Source: Ruminococcaceae bacterium UBA1865
GTDB lineage: Bacteria; Bacillota; Clostridia; Oscillospirales; Acutalibacteraceae
Reading direction: 5' to 3'
Length of the DNA: 5,355 bases
Assembly: GCA_002338255.1 (NCBI GenBank)
Contig: DDHX01000032.1
Coordinates: forward strand, 75,018 to 80,372
Of this stretch, positions 1-5,355 are shown piece by piece (within the stretch, counting starts at the first letter, position 1; each line of letters starts with the position of its first letter). The notes beneath the pieces were generated by a model. The model worked only from the letters and a program-made list of their open reading frames with translations. It was not told the DNA's origin and ran no database searches. The position numbers and the translations under genes were made by a program.

Positions 1-1175
1 ATGCCGATTGCGGCTTCATCCGCAATAATGGCCGAGATGATTTCCGCAGGTGTGTCTCCCGGTATTGCAATCATATCAAGGCCGACCGAACAGACCGCCG
101 TCATCGCTTCCAGTTTTGTAATACTCAAGGCTCCGCATCTTGCGGCAGCAATCATGCCCGCGTCCTCCGTTACCGGAATGAACGCGCCAGAAAGCCCGCC
201 CACGTGGGAAGAAGCCATGATTCCGCCCTTTTTGACAGCGTCATTTAACAACGCAAGCGCAGCGGTTGTACCGTGTGCACCACAGCTTTCCAAACCCATT
301 TCTTCAAGAATGTAGGCTACCGAGTCGCCTACCGCCGGTGTCGGAGCAAGGGAAAGGTCAACAATGCCAAACGGGACATACAGCCTGCGGGAGGCTTCCT
401 GTGCTACCAGCTGACCCATGCGTGTAATTTTAAATGCGGTTTTTTTAATTGTGTCTGCCACAGCAGTAATATCGCAGTCGCCTGCTTTAGCCAGAGCCGC
501 GCGTACAACGCCCGGGCCGGAAACACCGACATTGATAACACAGTCCGGTTCTCCCGCTCCGTGGAACGCGCCGGCCATAAAGGGGTTGTCCTCCGGTGCG
601 TTGCAGAATACGACCAGTTTGGCAGCGCCGATGCAGTCACGGTCGGCAGTAGCCTCGGCCAGTTCGCGTACCACTTTGCCCATCATGGCAACAGCGTCCA
701 TGTTAATGCCTGCTTTGGTAGTGCCAATATTGACAGAAGAGCACACAAGTTCTGTTTCACTCAGCGCTTCGGGGATACTTTTGATCAGTGCGTAGTCGCC
801 GGGGCCAAACCCCTTGTGAACAAGTGCAGAGTAGCCGCCAACAAAATTTACGCCGATTGTTTTTGCGGCACGGTCAAGCGCCTTTGCAAAATGCACCGGA
901 TTTTTACCGGGACAAGCCGCGGCAATCATCGCGATTGGGGTAACAGCGATTCGCTTGTGAATAATGGGGATACCGTACTCCTTGCTGATATCTTCGCCTG
1001 TTTTCACTAAGTTACCTGCATATCGGCAAATTTTATCGTAAACTTTTTCGCACGCCCTGTCGATGTCGGAATCGACGCAGTCCAGCAGCGAAATACCCAT
1101 CGTAATGGTGCGCACATCGAGGTTTTCGTTATCAATCATATTGATTGTTTCGAGTATGTCATGAGAGTTTACCAT
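1..1175 (-). CDS. PFL family protein (UPF0210/DUF711), C-terminus cut off by window edge
   Basis: Reading leftward from the ATG at 1175-1173, the frame stays open for 391 codons to the window edge. The family is usually about 450 residues, so roughly 60 C-terminal residues are missing. The translation starts [14 protein letters not shown] and shows the conserved blocks of UPF0210 proteins: [12 protein letters not shown] (22-33), [12 protein letters not shown] (77-88), [14 protein letters not shown] (109-122), [17 protein letters not shown] (190-206), [15 protein letters not shown] (214-228), [11 protein letters not shown] (275-285), ESCGAHGT (296-303) and [16 protein letters not shown] (326-341). 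DUF711 proteins have a fold related to pyruvate formate-lyase (glycyl radical) enzymes, hence the name, but no catalytic activity is established. I see no glycyl-radical loop in the visible part. The start is supported by an AGGA (1185-1188 on the opposite strand) 9 nt upstream. The gene lies 38 nt downstream of the ACT protein gene, with no terminator between, so the two form an operon. The identity is sure; the function is unknown. Confidence 0.95.
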   Translation of the reverse strand, partial: MVNSHDILETINMIDNENLDVRTITMGISLLDCVDSDIDRACEKVYDKICRYAGNLVKTGEDISKEYGIPIIHKRIAVTPIAMIAAACPGKNPVHFAKALDRAAKTIGVNFVGGYSALVHKGFGPGDYALIKSIPEALSETELVCSSVNIGTTKAGINMDAVAMMGKVVRELAEATADRDCIGAAKLVVFCNAPEDNPFMAGAFHGAGEPDCVINVGVSGPGVVRAALAKAGDCDITAVADTIKKTAFKITRMGQLVAQEASRRLYVPFGIVDLSLAPTPAVGDSVAYILEEMGLESCGAHGTTAALALLNDAVKKGGIMASSHVGGLSGAFIPVTEDAGMIAAARCGALSITKLEAMTAVCSVGLDMIAIPGDTPAEIISAIIADEAAIG

Positions 1176-1213
1176 TTTTTATTATCCTGCCCTTCCATAT
1201 TGAATAAAATGCG

Positions 1214-1483
1214 TTATATCCGGTGCATGGAATTAAAAATGTCCTCATGCATCACATGAACGGTCAAATTCATATCGCTGCCGATAGCAGTGAGCTTATC
1301 GGAAAGCTCATCGAAAGGAACGGTGGATTTTGAAATGTCAACCATCATAATCATGGCAAACAAGTCCTGCATAATGGATTGTGTTACCTCGACGACGTTG
1401 ACTCCGTTCTCCGCACAGATTGCTGAAACGCGGGCAAGTATACCAACCATATCTTTACCAATTACTGTGACGACAGCACGCAT
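1214..1483 (-). CDS. ACT domain-containing protein (UPF0237 family)
   Basis: This 89-residue protein is essentially one ACT domain, the small beta-alpha-beta-beta-alpha-beta fold that usually binds an amino acid at a dimer interface. It begins MRAVVTVIGKDMVGILARVS, with the G-x-D-x-x-G-I turn between strand 1 and helix 1 (G9, D11, G14, I15), followed by AICAENGVNVVEVTQ, the usual helix end and second strand. No enzyme or DNA-binding domain is attached. UPF0237 proteins are distant single-domain relatives of the GcvR regulator and are typically encoded next to UPF0210 genes, as here, which suggests that the ACT protein is the ligand-sensing partner of the PFL-like protein. That partnership is inferred. 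The frame is open up to an ATG at 1564, but I chose the start at 1483: GGAGGT (1491-1496, opposite strand) lies 7 nt upstream, the family begins at this methionine, and the extension would run through the promoter. Confidence 0.95.
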   Translation of the reverse strand: MRAVVTVIGKDMVGILARVSAICAENGVNVVEVTQSIMQDLFAMIMMVDISKSTVPFDELSDKLTAIGSDMNLTVHVMHEDIFNSMHRI

Positions 1484-1525
1484 ATAAATTACCTCCGGAT
1501 GTATAAAAATTTGATTATTAATATA

Positions 1526-1554
1526 ATTATGACCGAGAAACCGGTTCTTGTCAA
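1526..1554 (-). promoter_or_regulatory. Sigma-A-type promoter for the ACT-PFL operon
   Basis: On the minus strand there is a perfect -35 TTGACA (1549-1554), a spacer of exactly 17 nt, and a -10 CATAAT (1526-1531) that matches five of six consensus bases. Transcription would begin near 1519, giving a leader of about 36 nt that contains the GGAGGT ribosome binding site of the ACT gene. The spacer holds the 8-bp palindrome AACCGGTT (1539-1546), which could be an operator or chance. It is the best promoter match in the window. Confidence 0.75.
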
Positions 1555-1620
1555 TAGCCCTCAATACTGAGTTGATTCGGTGGTGAAATGGTCAAACTGT
1601 TTAAAATAAATCTTCTTGAA

Positions 1621-1659
1621 GCGCATCGAAATATTTATGATTAACCTATAAATATGCGC
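1621..1659. repeat. Interrupted inverted repeat around the -35 region of the PHP gene promoter
   Basis: ATATTTAT (1631-1638) and ATAAATAT (1648-1655) are perfect inverted copies separated by 9 nt. Outside them GCGC (1621-1624) and GCGC (1656-1659) can also pair, with a 6-nt bulge on the left. Alternatively GCGCAT (1621-1626) pairs with ATGCGC (1654-1659). The 9-nt centre contains the putative -35 TTAACC, so the repeat could be a binding site for a dimeric regulator. A run of five T follows at 1661-1665, so if transcribed from upstream it could instead act as a weak terminator or attenuator. The function is inference only. Confidence 0.45.
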
Positions 1660-1670
1660 GTTTTTATGAT
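1641..1670 (+). promoter_or_regulatory. Candidate promoter for the PHP-Lrp-aminotransferase-ispE group
   Basis: A -35-like TTAACC (1641-1646, four of six consensus bases) is followed after 18 nt by TATGAT (1665-1670, five of six). The start would be near 1677, giving a leader of about 40 nt that ends in the AGGAGG ribosome binding site at 1706-1711. It is the most plausible rightward promoter in the divergent gap, but the -35 is weak and other AT-rich -10-like words lie nearby. Confidence 0.45.
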
Positions 1671-1717
1671 ACTATATATTAAATCAGTTTTTAGGGTTGT
1701 AATTCAGGAGGAAAACT

Positions 1718-2530
1718 ATGAAATATCGATATATATCCGACAGTCATGTTCATTCCGATTGTTCGCGTGATGCAAGCGACCCGACCATGATGATGTGTGA
1801 AAGCGCGGCCCGGCTTGGGCTTTACGCGCTGACTATGACCGACCACTGCGAATGTAACGCATATACTTCGGAAGCATACGACAGAAGTATCCGGCAGTCT
1901 TATTTTGAGGCGCGCAAAGCGTCGGCCGTTTTCCACAGCCGCCTGCATGTTTATGCAGGGGTGGAAATCGGACAGCCTATGCAGGATAAAGCTGCCGCTG
2001 AAGACATACTTGACGCCTGTGATTTCGATTTTACGCTCGCTTCCGTTCACAATATAAAAAATCAACACGACTTTTTTGATATGGACTATGACCATGTGGA
2101 CATCAATGATGCGTTGAAATGCTATTTTGATGAAATGCTTGAAATGATTGAGTGGGGCAGATTTGACTCGCTTTCTCACTTGACTTACCCGTGGCGTTAC
2201 ATTGTAGGCGAACATAATATTTCTATTGATGATGATCTTTACAAAGATAAAATTGATGAGGTGTTAAAGGCACTGATTCAAAAGCATAAGGCGCTCGAAC
2301 TCAATACATCCGGCCTTCGTCAAAAGCTTGGGAAGACTCTGCCGGGTTTGGAAATTCTCAAGCGTTACTGTGAGTTTGGCGGCAAGCTTATTACTGTTGG
2401 CTCGGACGCGCACCGTTGGGCCGATGTAGGCGGCGGGGTAGAACAGGGACTTAGCCTTTTACGGAAGGCCGGGTTTCATCACTTTACGATTTACATTCAC
2501 CATGAGCCTAAATTTTTACCGATTGAATAA
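1718..2530 (+). CDS. PHP-domain phosphoesterase, histidinol-phosphatase (HisJ) family
   Basis: This 270-residue protein has all the metal-binding motifs of the PHP (polymerase and histidinol phosphatase) superfamily in order: H10-x-H12 in SDSHVHSDCS, D42-H43 in MTDHCE, E83 in AGVEIGQ, H111 in ASVHNI, H154 in SLSHLTYP and D230-x-H232 in GSDAHRW. PHP enzymes hold a di- or trinuclear metal centre and hydrolyse phosphate esters. The length and motif order fit HisJ-type histidinol-phosphatases, which convert L-histidinol phosphate to L-histidinol in histidine synthesis. No his gene is visible, so the substrate is not proven; many clostridial relatives carry the HisJ label by homology alone. No signal peptide or membrane segment is seen, so it should be cytoplasmic. 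The start is clear: AGGAGG (1706-1711) lies 6 nt before the ATG. It heads a rightward gene run, 41 nt before the Lrp-type regulator. Confidence 0.92.
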   Translation: MKYRYISDSHVHSDCSRDASDPTMMMCESAARLGLYALTMTDHCECNAYTSEAYDRSIRQSYFEARKASAVFHSRLHVYAGVEIGQPMQDKAAAEDILDACDFDFTLASVHNIKNQHDFFDMDYDHVDINDALKCYFDEMLEMIEWGRFDSLSHLTYPWRYIVGEHNISIDDDLYKDKIDEVLKALIQKHKALELNTSGLRQKLGKTLPGLEILKRYCEFGGKLITVGSDAHRWADVGGGVEQGLSLLRKAGFHHFTIYIHHEPKFLPIE

Positions 2531-2540
2531 AGAAATCACG

Positions 2541-2554
2541 AAATAAAATTATTT
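2541..2554. repeat. AT-rich inverted repeat just upstream of the Lrp-family gene
   Basis: AAATAA (2541-2546) and TTATTT (2549-2554) are perfect inverted copies with a 2-nt centre, ending just before the GGGAGGAG ribosome binding site (2556-2563) of the regulator gene. Lrp/AsnC proteins often bind AT-rich, imperfectly palindromic sites near their own promoters, so this could be an autoregulatory site. A weak overlapping promoter (TTGAAT 2523-2528, 15-nt spacer, TAAAAT 2544-2549) is possible. In AT-rich intergenic DNA such a short repeat may also be chance. Confidence 0.3.
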
Positions 2555-2571
2555 TGGGAGGAGTATTCTTA

Positions 2572-3057
2572 ATGGATCGCTTATTGAATCTTTTGGACGA
2601 AAATGCCCGTCTTAGTACCGAACAGCTGGCAGTGATGCTGAATCAAACCGAGGACGAGGTGGCAAACGCCATCGCCGATTATGAAAAGCGCGGCATCATC
2701 AGGGCTTACAAGGCACTGATTAACTGGGAAAAAGTTGATGAAAACAAGGCCAGTGCCCTTATTGAGCTTCGCGTGTCGCCAAAGCGTGACCGCGGCTTTG
2801 ATGAAATTGCCAACCGCATTATGCAGTTTGACGAGGTTGAAAGTGTATACCTGATGTCCGGCGGCTATGATTTAGCTGTGAAAGTACACGGCAGGAGCAT
2901 GCAGGAAATTGCCATGTTCGTTATGCGTCGCCTTTCTACGCTTGATTCGGTGCTGTCCACCGCCACACATTTTATTTTAACCCGTTACAAGGACGGCGGT
3001 GTCATTCTGAATTCCGAGGATGAGAAGGACGATAGAAGGAGTGTTCTCTGTGATTGA
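2572..3057 (+). CDS. Lrp/AsnC family transcriptional regulator
   Basis: This 161-residue protein has the two-domain layout of the Lrp/AsnC (feast/famine) family. Residues 1-50 form the winged helix-turn-helix: LLNLLDENARLSTEQLAVML, then a recognition helix around 27-40 and the wing GIIRAYKALIN. Residues 60-140 form the RAM ligand-binding and oligomerisation domain, with the characteristic SGGYDLAVKV loop (96-105). Such proteins assemble into dimers to octamers and bind DNA in response to amino acids. The start is the ATG at 2572, with GGAGGA (2557-2562) 9 nt upstream; an in-frame TTG at 2554 would put the ribosome binding site inside the gene and was rejected. Its end overlaps the aminotransferase gene by 8 bp, so the two are translated together. 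The same pairing occurs in Bacillus subtilis yugG-yugH (alaR-alaT), where the regulator controls the transaminase; a similar role here is inferred. Confidence 0.95.
   Translation: MDRLLNLLDENARLSTEQLAVMLNQTEDEVANAIADYEKRGIIRAYKALINWEKVDENKASALIELRVSPKRDRGFDEIANRIMQFDEVESVYLMSGGYDLAVKVHGRSMQEIAMFVMRRLSTLDSVLSTATHFILTRYKDGGVILNSEDEKDDRRSVLCD
3036..3041 (+). promoter_or_regulatory. Ribosome binding site that fixes the GTG start of the aminotransferase
   Basis: AAGGAG lies inside the last codons of the regulator gene, 8 nt before the GTG at 3050. The other in-frame starts fit worse: the ATG at 3020 has a GAGG directly abutting it with no spacer, and the GTG at 3041 overlaps this site. Because the site lies within the upstream reading frame, translation of the two genes is probably coupled. 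Confidence 0.75.
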
Positions 3058-4219
3058 TTATCAGCTCCTGCTCAATGAGGAGGTAAAGCAGTTAAAGCCG
3101 TCCGGAATCCGCCGCTTCTTCGACATTGCAAACGAGATGGACAACGTGATTTCCCTGTCCATCGGCGAGCCTGACTTTTCCACGCCGTGGCATGTAAGGC
3201 AGGAGGGAATCCGATCGCTCGAGGACGGAAAAACATGGTATTCGCCGAATCGCGGGTTCATTGAACTCCGTGAAGAAATATGCCGTTGGCTCAAACACCA
3301 TTATCATATTGAGTACGAGCCGAAAACAGAGGTAGTCGTCACTGTCGGTGGCAGTGAAGCGATTGATTTATGCATCCGCTGTCTTGTTAACCCAGGTGAA
3401 GAAGTACTGATTCCGGAGCCAAGCTTTGTTTGTTACCTGCCTTTGACCCAAATGGCCGGTGGAATACCGGTTACTATCGAAACAAAGCAGGAGGATAAAT
3501 TTCGCCTGACAGCAAAGGCACTGCGCGAAAAAATCACTCCAAAATCAAAACTGCTGATTCTGCCGTTTCCGAACAATCCGACCGGAGCCGTCATGCGCCG
3601 CAAAGATTTGGAGGAGATCGCCGAGGTTGTCCGCGAAAATAATCTGATGGTTCTTTCCGATGAAATTTACAGCGAATTGACTTATGGGGAAACCCGCCAC
3701 GTTTCATTTGCTTCCATTGACGGCATGAAGGAACGCACCATTGTAGTGAATGGTTTTTCCAAAGCATTTGCCATGACCGGCTGGCGTTTGGGCTACGCTG
3801 TTGGACCAAAAGAAATCATCGGCCAAATGACAAAACTTCACCAGTACGGTATCATGAGTGCGCCGACCATGGCGCAGTACGCCGCAATTGAGGCTATGAA
3901 AAACGGCGACAGTGATATCGAGTATATGCGTGATCAGTATGATATGCGCCGCCGGCTGATTGTTGACGGTTTTAACTCCTTGGGTCTTACCTGCTTTGAA
4001 CCGGAGGGTGCGTTTTACGTGTTCCCATGCATTAAAAGCACAGGTCTTTCATCCGCTGATTTTTGTGAAAAGCTGATTTATGCCGAACATGTTGCGGTTG
4101 TTCCCGGAAGCGCCTTTGGCGGTTGCGGAGAAGGCTATTTGAGGGTATCTTATTCGTATTCCATCAAACATATTACCGAAGCGCTTTCGCGTATCGGGCA
4201 TTTTCTCAAGACACTGTAA
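3050..4219 (+). CDS. PLP-dependent class I/II aminotransferase (alanine/aspartate type)
   Basis: This cytoplasmic enzyme of 389 residues transfers an amino group between an amino acid and a 2-oxo acid using pyridoxal 5'-phosphate. Fold type I aminotransferase marks are all present: LSIGEPDFSTP (36-46), YSPNRG (64-69), VTVGGSEAIDL (98-108), PNNPTG (174-179, with the cofactor-contacting Asn), SDEIY (203-207, Asp for the PLP pyridine nitrogen and Tyr for its hydroxyl), NGFSKAFAMTGWRLGY (234-249, Schiff-base Lys238) and GYLRVSYS (362-369, Arg365 for the substrate carboxylate). The N-terminal KPSGIRRFFDIANEM resembles YugH/AlaT-like enzymes. Alanine or aspartate with 2-oxoglutarate is the likely substrate pair, but specificity cannot be read from motifs. 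It does not look like HisC. The GTG start is chosen from AAGGAG at 3036-3041. The gene overlaps the Lrp-type regulator by 8 bp, which suggests regulation according to amino-acid supply; ispE follows after 23 nt. Confidence 0.95.
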   Translation: MIDYQLLLNEEVKQLKPSGIRRFFDIANEMDNVISLSIGEPDFSTPWHVRQEGIRSLEDGKTWYSPNRGFIELREEICRWLKHHYHIEYEPKTEVVVTVGGSEAIDLCIRCLVNPGEEVLIPEPSFVCYLPLTQMAGGIPVTIETKQEDKFRLTAKALREKITPKSKLLILPFPNNPTGAVMRRKDLEEIAEVVRENNLMVLSDEIYSELTYGETRHVSFASIDGMKERTIVVNGFSKAFAMTGWRLGYAVGPKEIIGQMTKLHQYGIMSAPTMAQYAAIEAMKNGDSDIEYMRDQYDMRRRLIVDGFNSLGLTCFEPEGAFYVFPCIKSTGLSSADFCEKLIYAEHVAVVPGSAFGGCGEGYLRVSYSYSIKHITEALSRIGHFLKTL

Positions 4220-4242
4220 TATTTTAGGTAAGGATATATGCC

Positions 4243-5112
4243 ATGCAAACCACAATCAAGGCTTATGCAAAAATTAATTTAAAACTCGATATCACCGGAA
4301 AACGGGCGGACGGTTACCATCTTTTGAGCATGGTAATGCAGTCCGTTTCGCTCTGTGACGAGTTAACGCTCACACAGGCAGAAAACGGAATTCGCGTTTT
4401 ATCCAATCGCAACGATGTGCCGTGTGACGAAAGTAATACTGTTTATCGGGCAGCGGCTGCTTTTTTTGAATACGCGGAGGTTCAACCGAACGTGACGATT
4501 GCGATTCAAAAGAGAATTCCGTCACAGGCGGGACTGGGCGGCGGCAGCGCGGATGCCGCGGCTGTGCTGCTTGCACTGAACGAAATGTTTCAAACCGGTT
4601 ATTCAAAAGAAATATTATGCAAAATCGGCCTTCGGGTTGGTGCGGATGTACCTTTTTGTATTGTTGGGGGCACCGCCCTCGCGCAGGGTATCGGTGAAAA
4701 GCTGACCGCTTTGCCTGCAATGCCGCACTGCCATATTGTTATCTGCAAGCCGCTGTGCGGCGTGGACACCAAGAAAGCCTACGCGCTTGCGGATTCCGCA
4801 GCGAAAAATGATATTGCCTTTTCATGCGCTATGGTGGACGCAATTCGCGCAGCTGACCTTCATATGATTGCCGAAAACCTTGGCAATCAGTTTGAAAACG
4901 TGATGAACCTTGCCGAAGTAACCCGCATTAAAAAGGCTATGAAATTGATGGGTGCTTTAGGTGCGTGCATGACCGGCAGCGGCTCCGCCGTTTTCGGTAT
5001 TTTTGATGATTTACCAAAAGCAGCCGCTTGCAAAACAGCATTATCAAAGGACTATGACAATGTTTTTCTTTGTGAGCCGGTAACTACGGGCAGCGAAAAA
5101 AGCGCATTATAA
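4243..5112 (+). CDS. ispE: 4-diphosphocytidyl-2-C-methyl-D-erythritol kinase IspE
   Basis: IspE phosphorylates the 2-hydroxyl of 4-diphosphocytidyl-2-C-methyl-D-erythritol with ATP, the fourth step of the MEP route to isopentenyl and dimethylallyl diphosphate. The 289-residue length is typical. GHMP-kinase motifs are in order: KAYAKINLKLDITGKRADGY (6-25) with catalytic Lys10, the ATP-binding glycine-rich loop IPSQAGLGGGSADAA (92-106), the GADVPF block (133-138) with catalytic Asp135 and the following GGTALAQGIGEKL, and motif 3 ACMTGSGSAVFG (241-252). No key residue is missing. The start has TAAGGA (4229-4234) 8 nt upstream; a nearby ATG at 4238 is out of frame. The gene lies 23 nt after the aminotransferase with no terminator between, so it is probably on the same transcript, and it is followed by a strong hairpin. 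The functional link to the upstream amino-acid genes looks positional only. Confidence 0.98.
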   Translation: MQTTIKAYAKINLKLDITGKRADGYHLLSMVMQSVSLCDELTLTQAENGIRVLSNRNDVPCDESNTVYRAAAAFFEYAEVQPNVTIAIQKRIPSQAGLGGGSADAAAVLLALNEMFQTGYSKEILCKIGLRVGADVPFCIVGGTALAQGIGEKLTALPAMPHCHIVICKPLCGVDTKKAYALADSAAKNDIAFSCAMVDAIRAADLHMIAENLGNQFENVMNLAEVTRIKKAMKLMGALGACMTGSGSAVFGIFDDLPKAAACKTALSKDYDNVFLCEPVTTGSEKSAL

Positions 5113-5152
5113 AAACCACACCCCCGCAACAAAAGCTGCGGGGGTGTGGTTT
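5113..5152 (+). terminator. Hairpin terminator after ispE
   Basis: The left arm (5113-5128) and right arm (5137-5152) are perfectly complementary over 16 bp, with a core of CCACACCCCCGCA against TGCGGGGGTGTGG and an 8-nt loop ACAAAAGC. It begins directly after the ispE stop codon. The arms begin with AAA and end with TTT, but the T tract after the stem is short (TTT, then CAATACGCC, then TTTT at 5162-5165), so the stem is unusually strong and the U-tract weak. It separates ispE from the gene at 5213. Confidence 0.82.
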
Positions 5153-5183
5153 CAATACGCCTTTTATAAAACATTTTTAAAAA

Positions 5184-5189
5184 TATAAT
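5184..5189 (+). promoter_or_regulatory. Possible -10 element for the GAF-domain gene
   Basis: A perfect TATAAT lies between the ispE terminator and the next gene, 13 nt before its GGAGG ribosome binding site. No good -35 is found at the right distance (CTTTTA at 5161-5166 with a 17-nt spacer matches poorly), and the surrounding DNA is so AT-rich that the hexamer may be chance. A promoter here is expected because a terminator precedes the gene. Confidence 0.35.
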
Positions 5190-5212
5190 TATTTTATATA
5201 CGGAGGCGCTTT

Positions 5213-5355
5213 ATGGAACCTGAACTGCAGTCTAATCAAAAAGAGATGTACACGCTTTTGAAAAAACAAATGGAAGCGGTTTTAGAGGGCGAGCACCATG
5301 CAATTCCTAATTTGGCGAACGCATCCGCTTTACTGAATGAAGCGCTGAGTGATAT
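5213..5355 (+). CDS. GAF-domain protein, likely free methionine-(R)-sulfoxide reductase, N-terminal part only
   Basis: Only 47 codons plus two bases are visible before the window ends. The start is clear: GGAGG (5202-5206) lies 6 nt before the ATG. The fragment contains MYTLLKKQMEAVLEGE (12-27) and IPNLANASALLNEAL (31-45). This pattern of an amphipathic first helix, LLxGE, and then NLANASALL is characteristic of the small GAF-domain proteins of the fRMsr (YebR/MsrC) family, which reduce free L-methionine (R)-S-oxide to methionine and are about 150-160 residues long. Their catalytic cysteines lie further downstream and cannot be checked here. The gene is separated from ispE by a hairpin terminator, so it probably starts a new transcript. 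The family call is good but rests on the N-terminus alone. Confidence 0.82.
   Translation, partial: MEPELQSNQKEMYTLLKKQMEAVLEGEHHAIPNLANASALLNEALSD

Noticed and set aside
273..1010. A 245-codon rightward open frame
   Set aside because: It lies antisense to the conserved UPF0210 gene, has a cysteine-rich composition with no recognisable domain, and lacks a ribosome binding site. It is a shadow of the minus-strand gene.
1484..1564. A 27-residue N-terminal extension of the ACT protein from the ATG at 1564
   Set aside because: It would translate the promoter and leader, is not seen in the family, and has no ribosome binding site, while the ATG at 1483 has GGAGGT 7 nt upstream.
1555..1717. A riboswitch or T-box leader in the divergent gap
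   Set aside because: The rightward leader after the best promoter is only about 40 nt, and no T-box sequence or known aptamer core is recognisable.
1691..2215. A 174-codon leftward open frame
   Set aside because: It is antisense to the PHP gene, whose motifs are all in the plus frame, and no family resemblance is seen.
3050..4219. Histidinol-phosphate aminotransferase (HisC), which would form a two-step histidine module with the PHP phosphatase
   Set aside because: The lysine motif GFSKAFAMTGWRLGY and the N-terminal SGIRRFF block fit alanine/aspartate-type enzymes; HisC usually reads SKAFGLAGLRLGY-like. The overlapping Lrp-type regulator also points to an AlaT-like enzyme.
4370..4720. A 116-codon leftward open frame
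   Set aside because: It is antisense to ispE, including its conserved ATP-binding loop, and shows no domain of its own.
1..5355. A novel defence, mobile or multi-gene accessory system
   Set aside because: Every gene belongs to a recognisable metabolic, regulatory or conserved unknown family. There are no transposase, integrase, phage, toxin or CRISPR signals, no direct repeats resembling attachment sites, and no abrupt change in base composition between genes.

Overview
The window looks like a chromosomal housekeeping segment from a low-to-mid-GC Firmicute, most likely a Clostridia-class anaerobe. The evidence is the ACT (UPF0237) plus PFL-like (UPF0210) gene pair, strong GGAGG-type ribosome binding sites before almost every gene, a GTG start, AT-rich intergenic DNA with sigma-A-like promoters, and an Lrp-family regulator paired with a class I aminotransferase as in the Bacillus yugG-yugH (alaR-alaT) operon. 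The genus cannot be read from the sequence.

Layout. Bases 1-1483 hold a leftward two-gene operon: a small ACT-domain protein (1214-1483), then a UPF0210/DUF711 'PFL family' protein (1-1175) that runs off the left edge with about 391 codons visible. A 234-bp divergent intergenic region (1484-1717) carries a near-consensus promoter for the leftward operon and a weaker one for the rightward genes. Four rightward genes follow closely: a PHP-domain phosphoesterase of the histidinol-phosphatase HisJ family (1718-2530), an Lrp/AsnC regulator (2572-3057), a PLP-dependent class I/II aminotransferase (3050-4219, GTG start, overlapping the regulator by 8 bp) and IspE (4243-5112). A perfect 16-bp hairpin after ispE (5113-5152) is the likely end of this transcript. 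A new gene then starts at 5213 and runs off the right edge; its N-terminus matches GAF-domain free methionine-(R)-sulfoxide reductases.

How the genes fit together. The regulator and aminotransferase form a convincing unit in which an amino-acid-sensing protein probably controls a transaminase (alanine or aspartate type by resemblance). The PHP phosphatase may join that transcript, but its substrate is not settled. IspE supplies the MEP isoprenoid pathway and is probably co-transcribed only because of position. The ACT/UPF0210 pair is widely conserved but its biochemical role is unknown.

I found no mobile element, CRISPR array, RNA gene, phage gene or toxin-antitoxin pair, and no sign of an undescribed multi-gene system. 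The points worth a second look are the function of the ACT/UPF0210 pair, the inverted repeats in the regulatory gaps, and the substrate of the PHP protein beside the aminotransferase.
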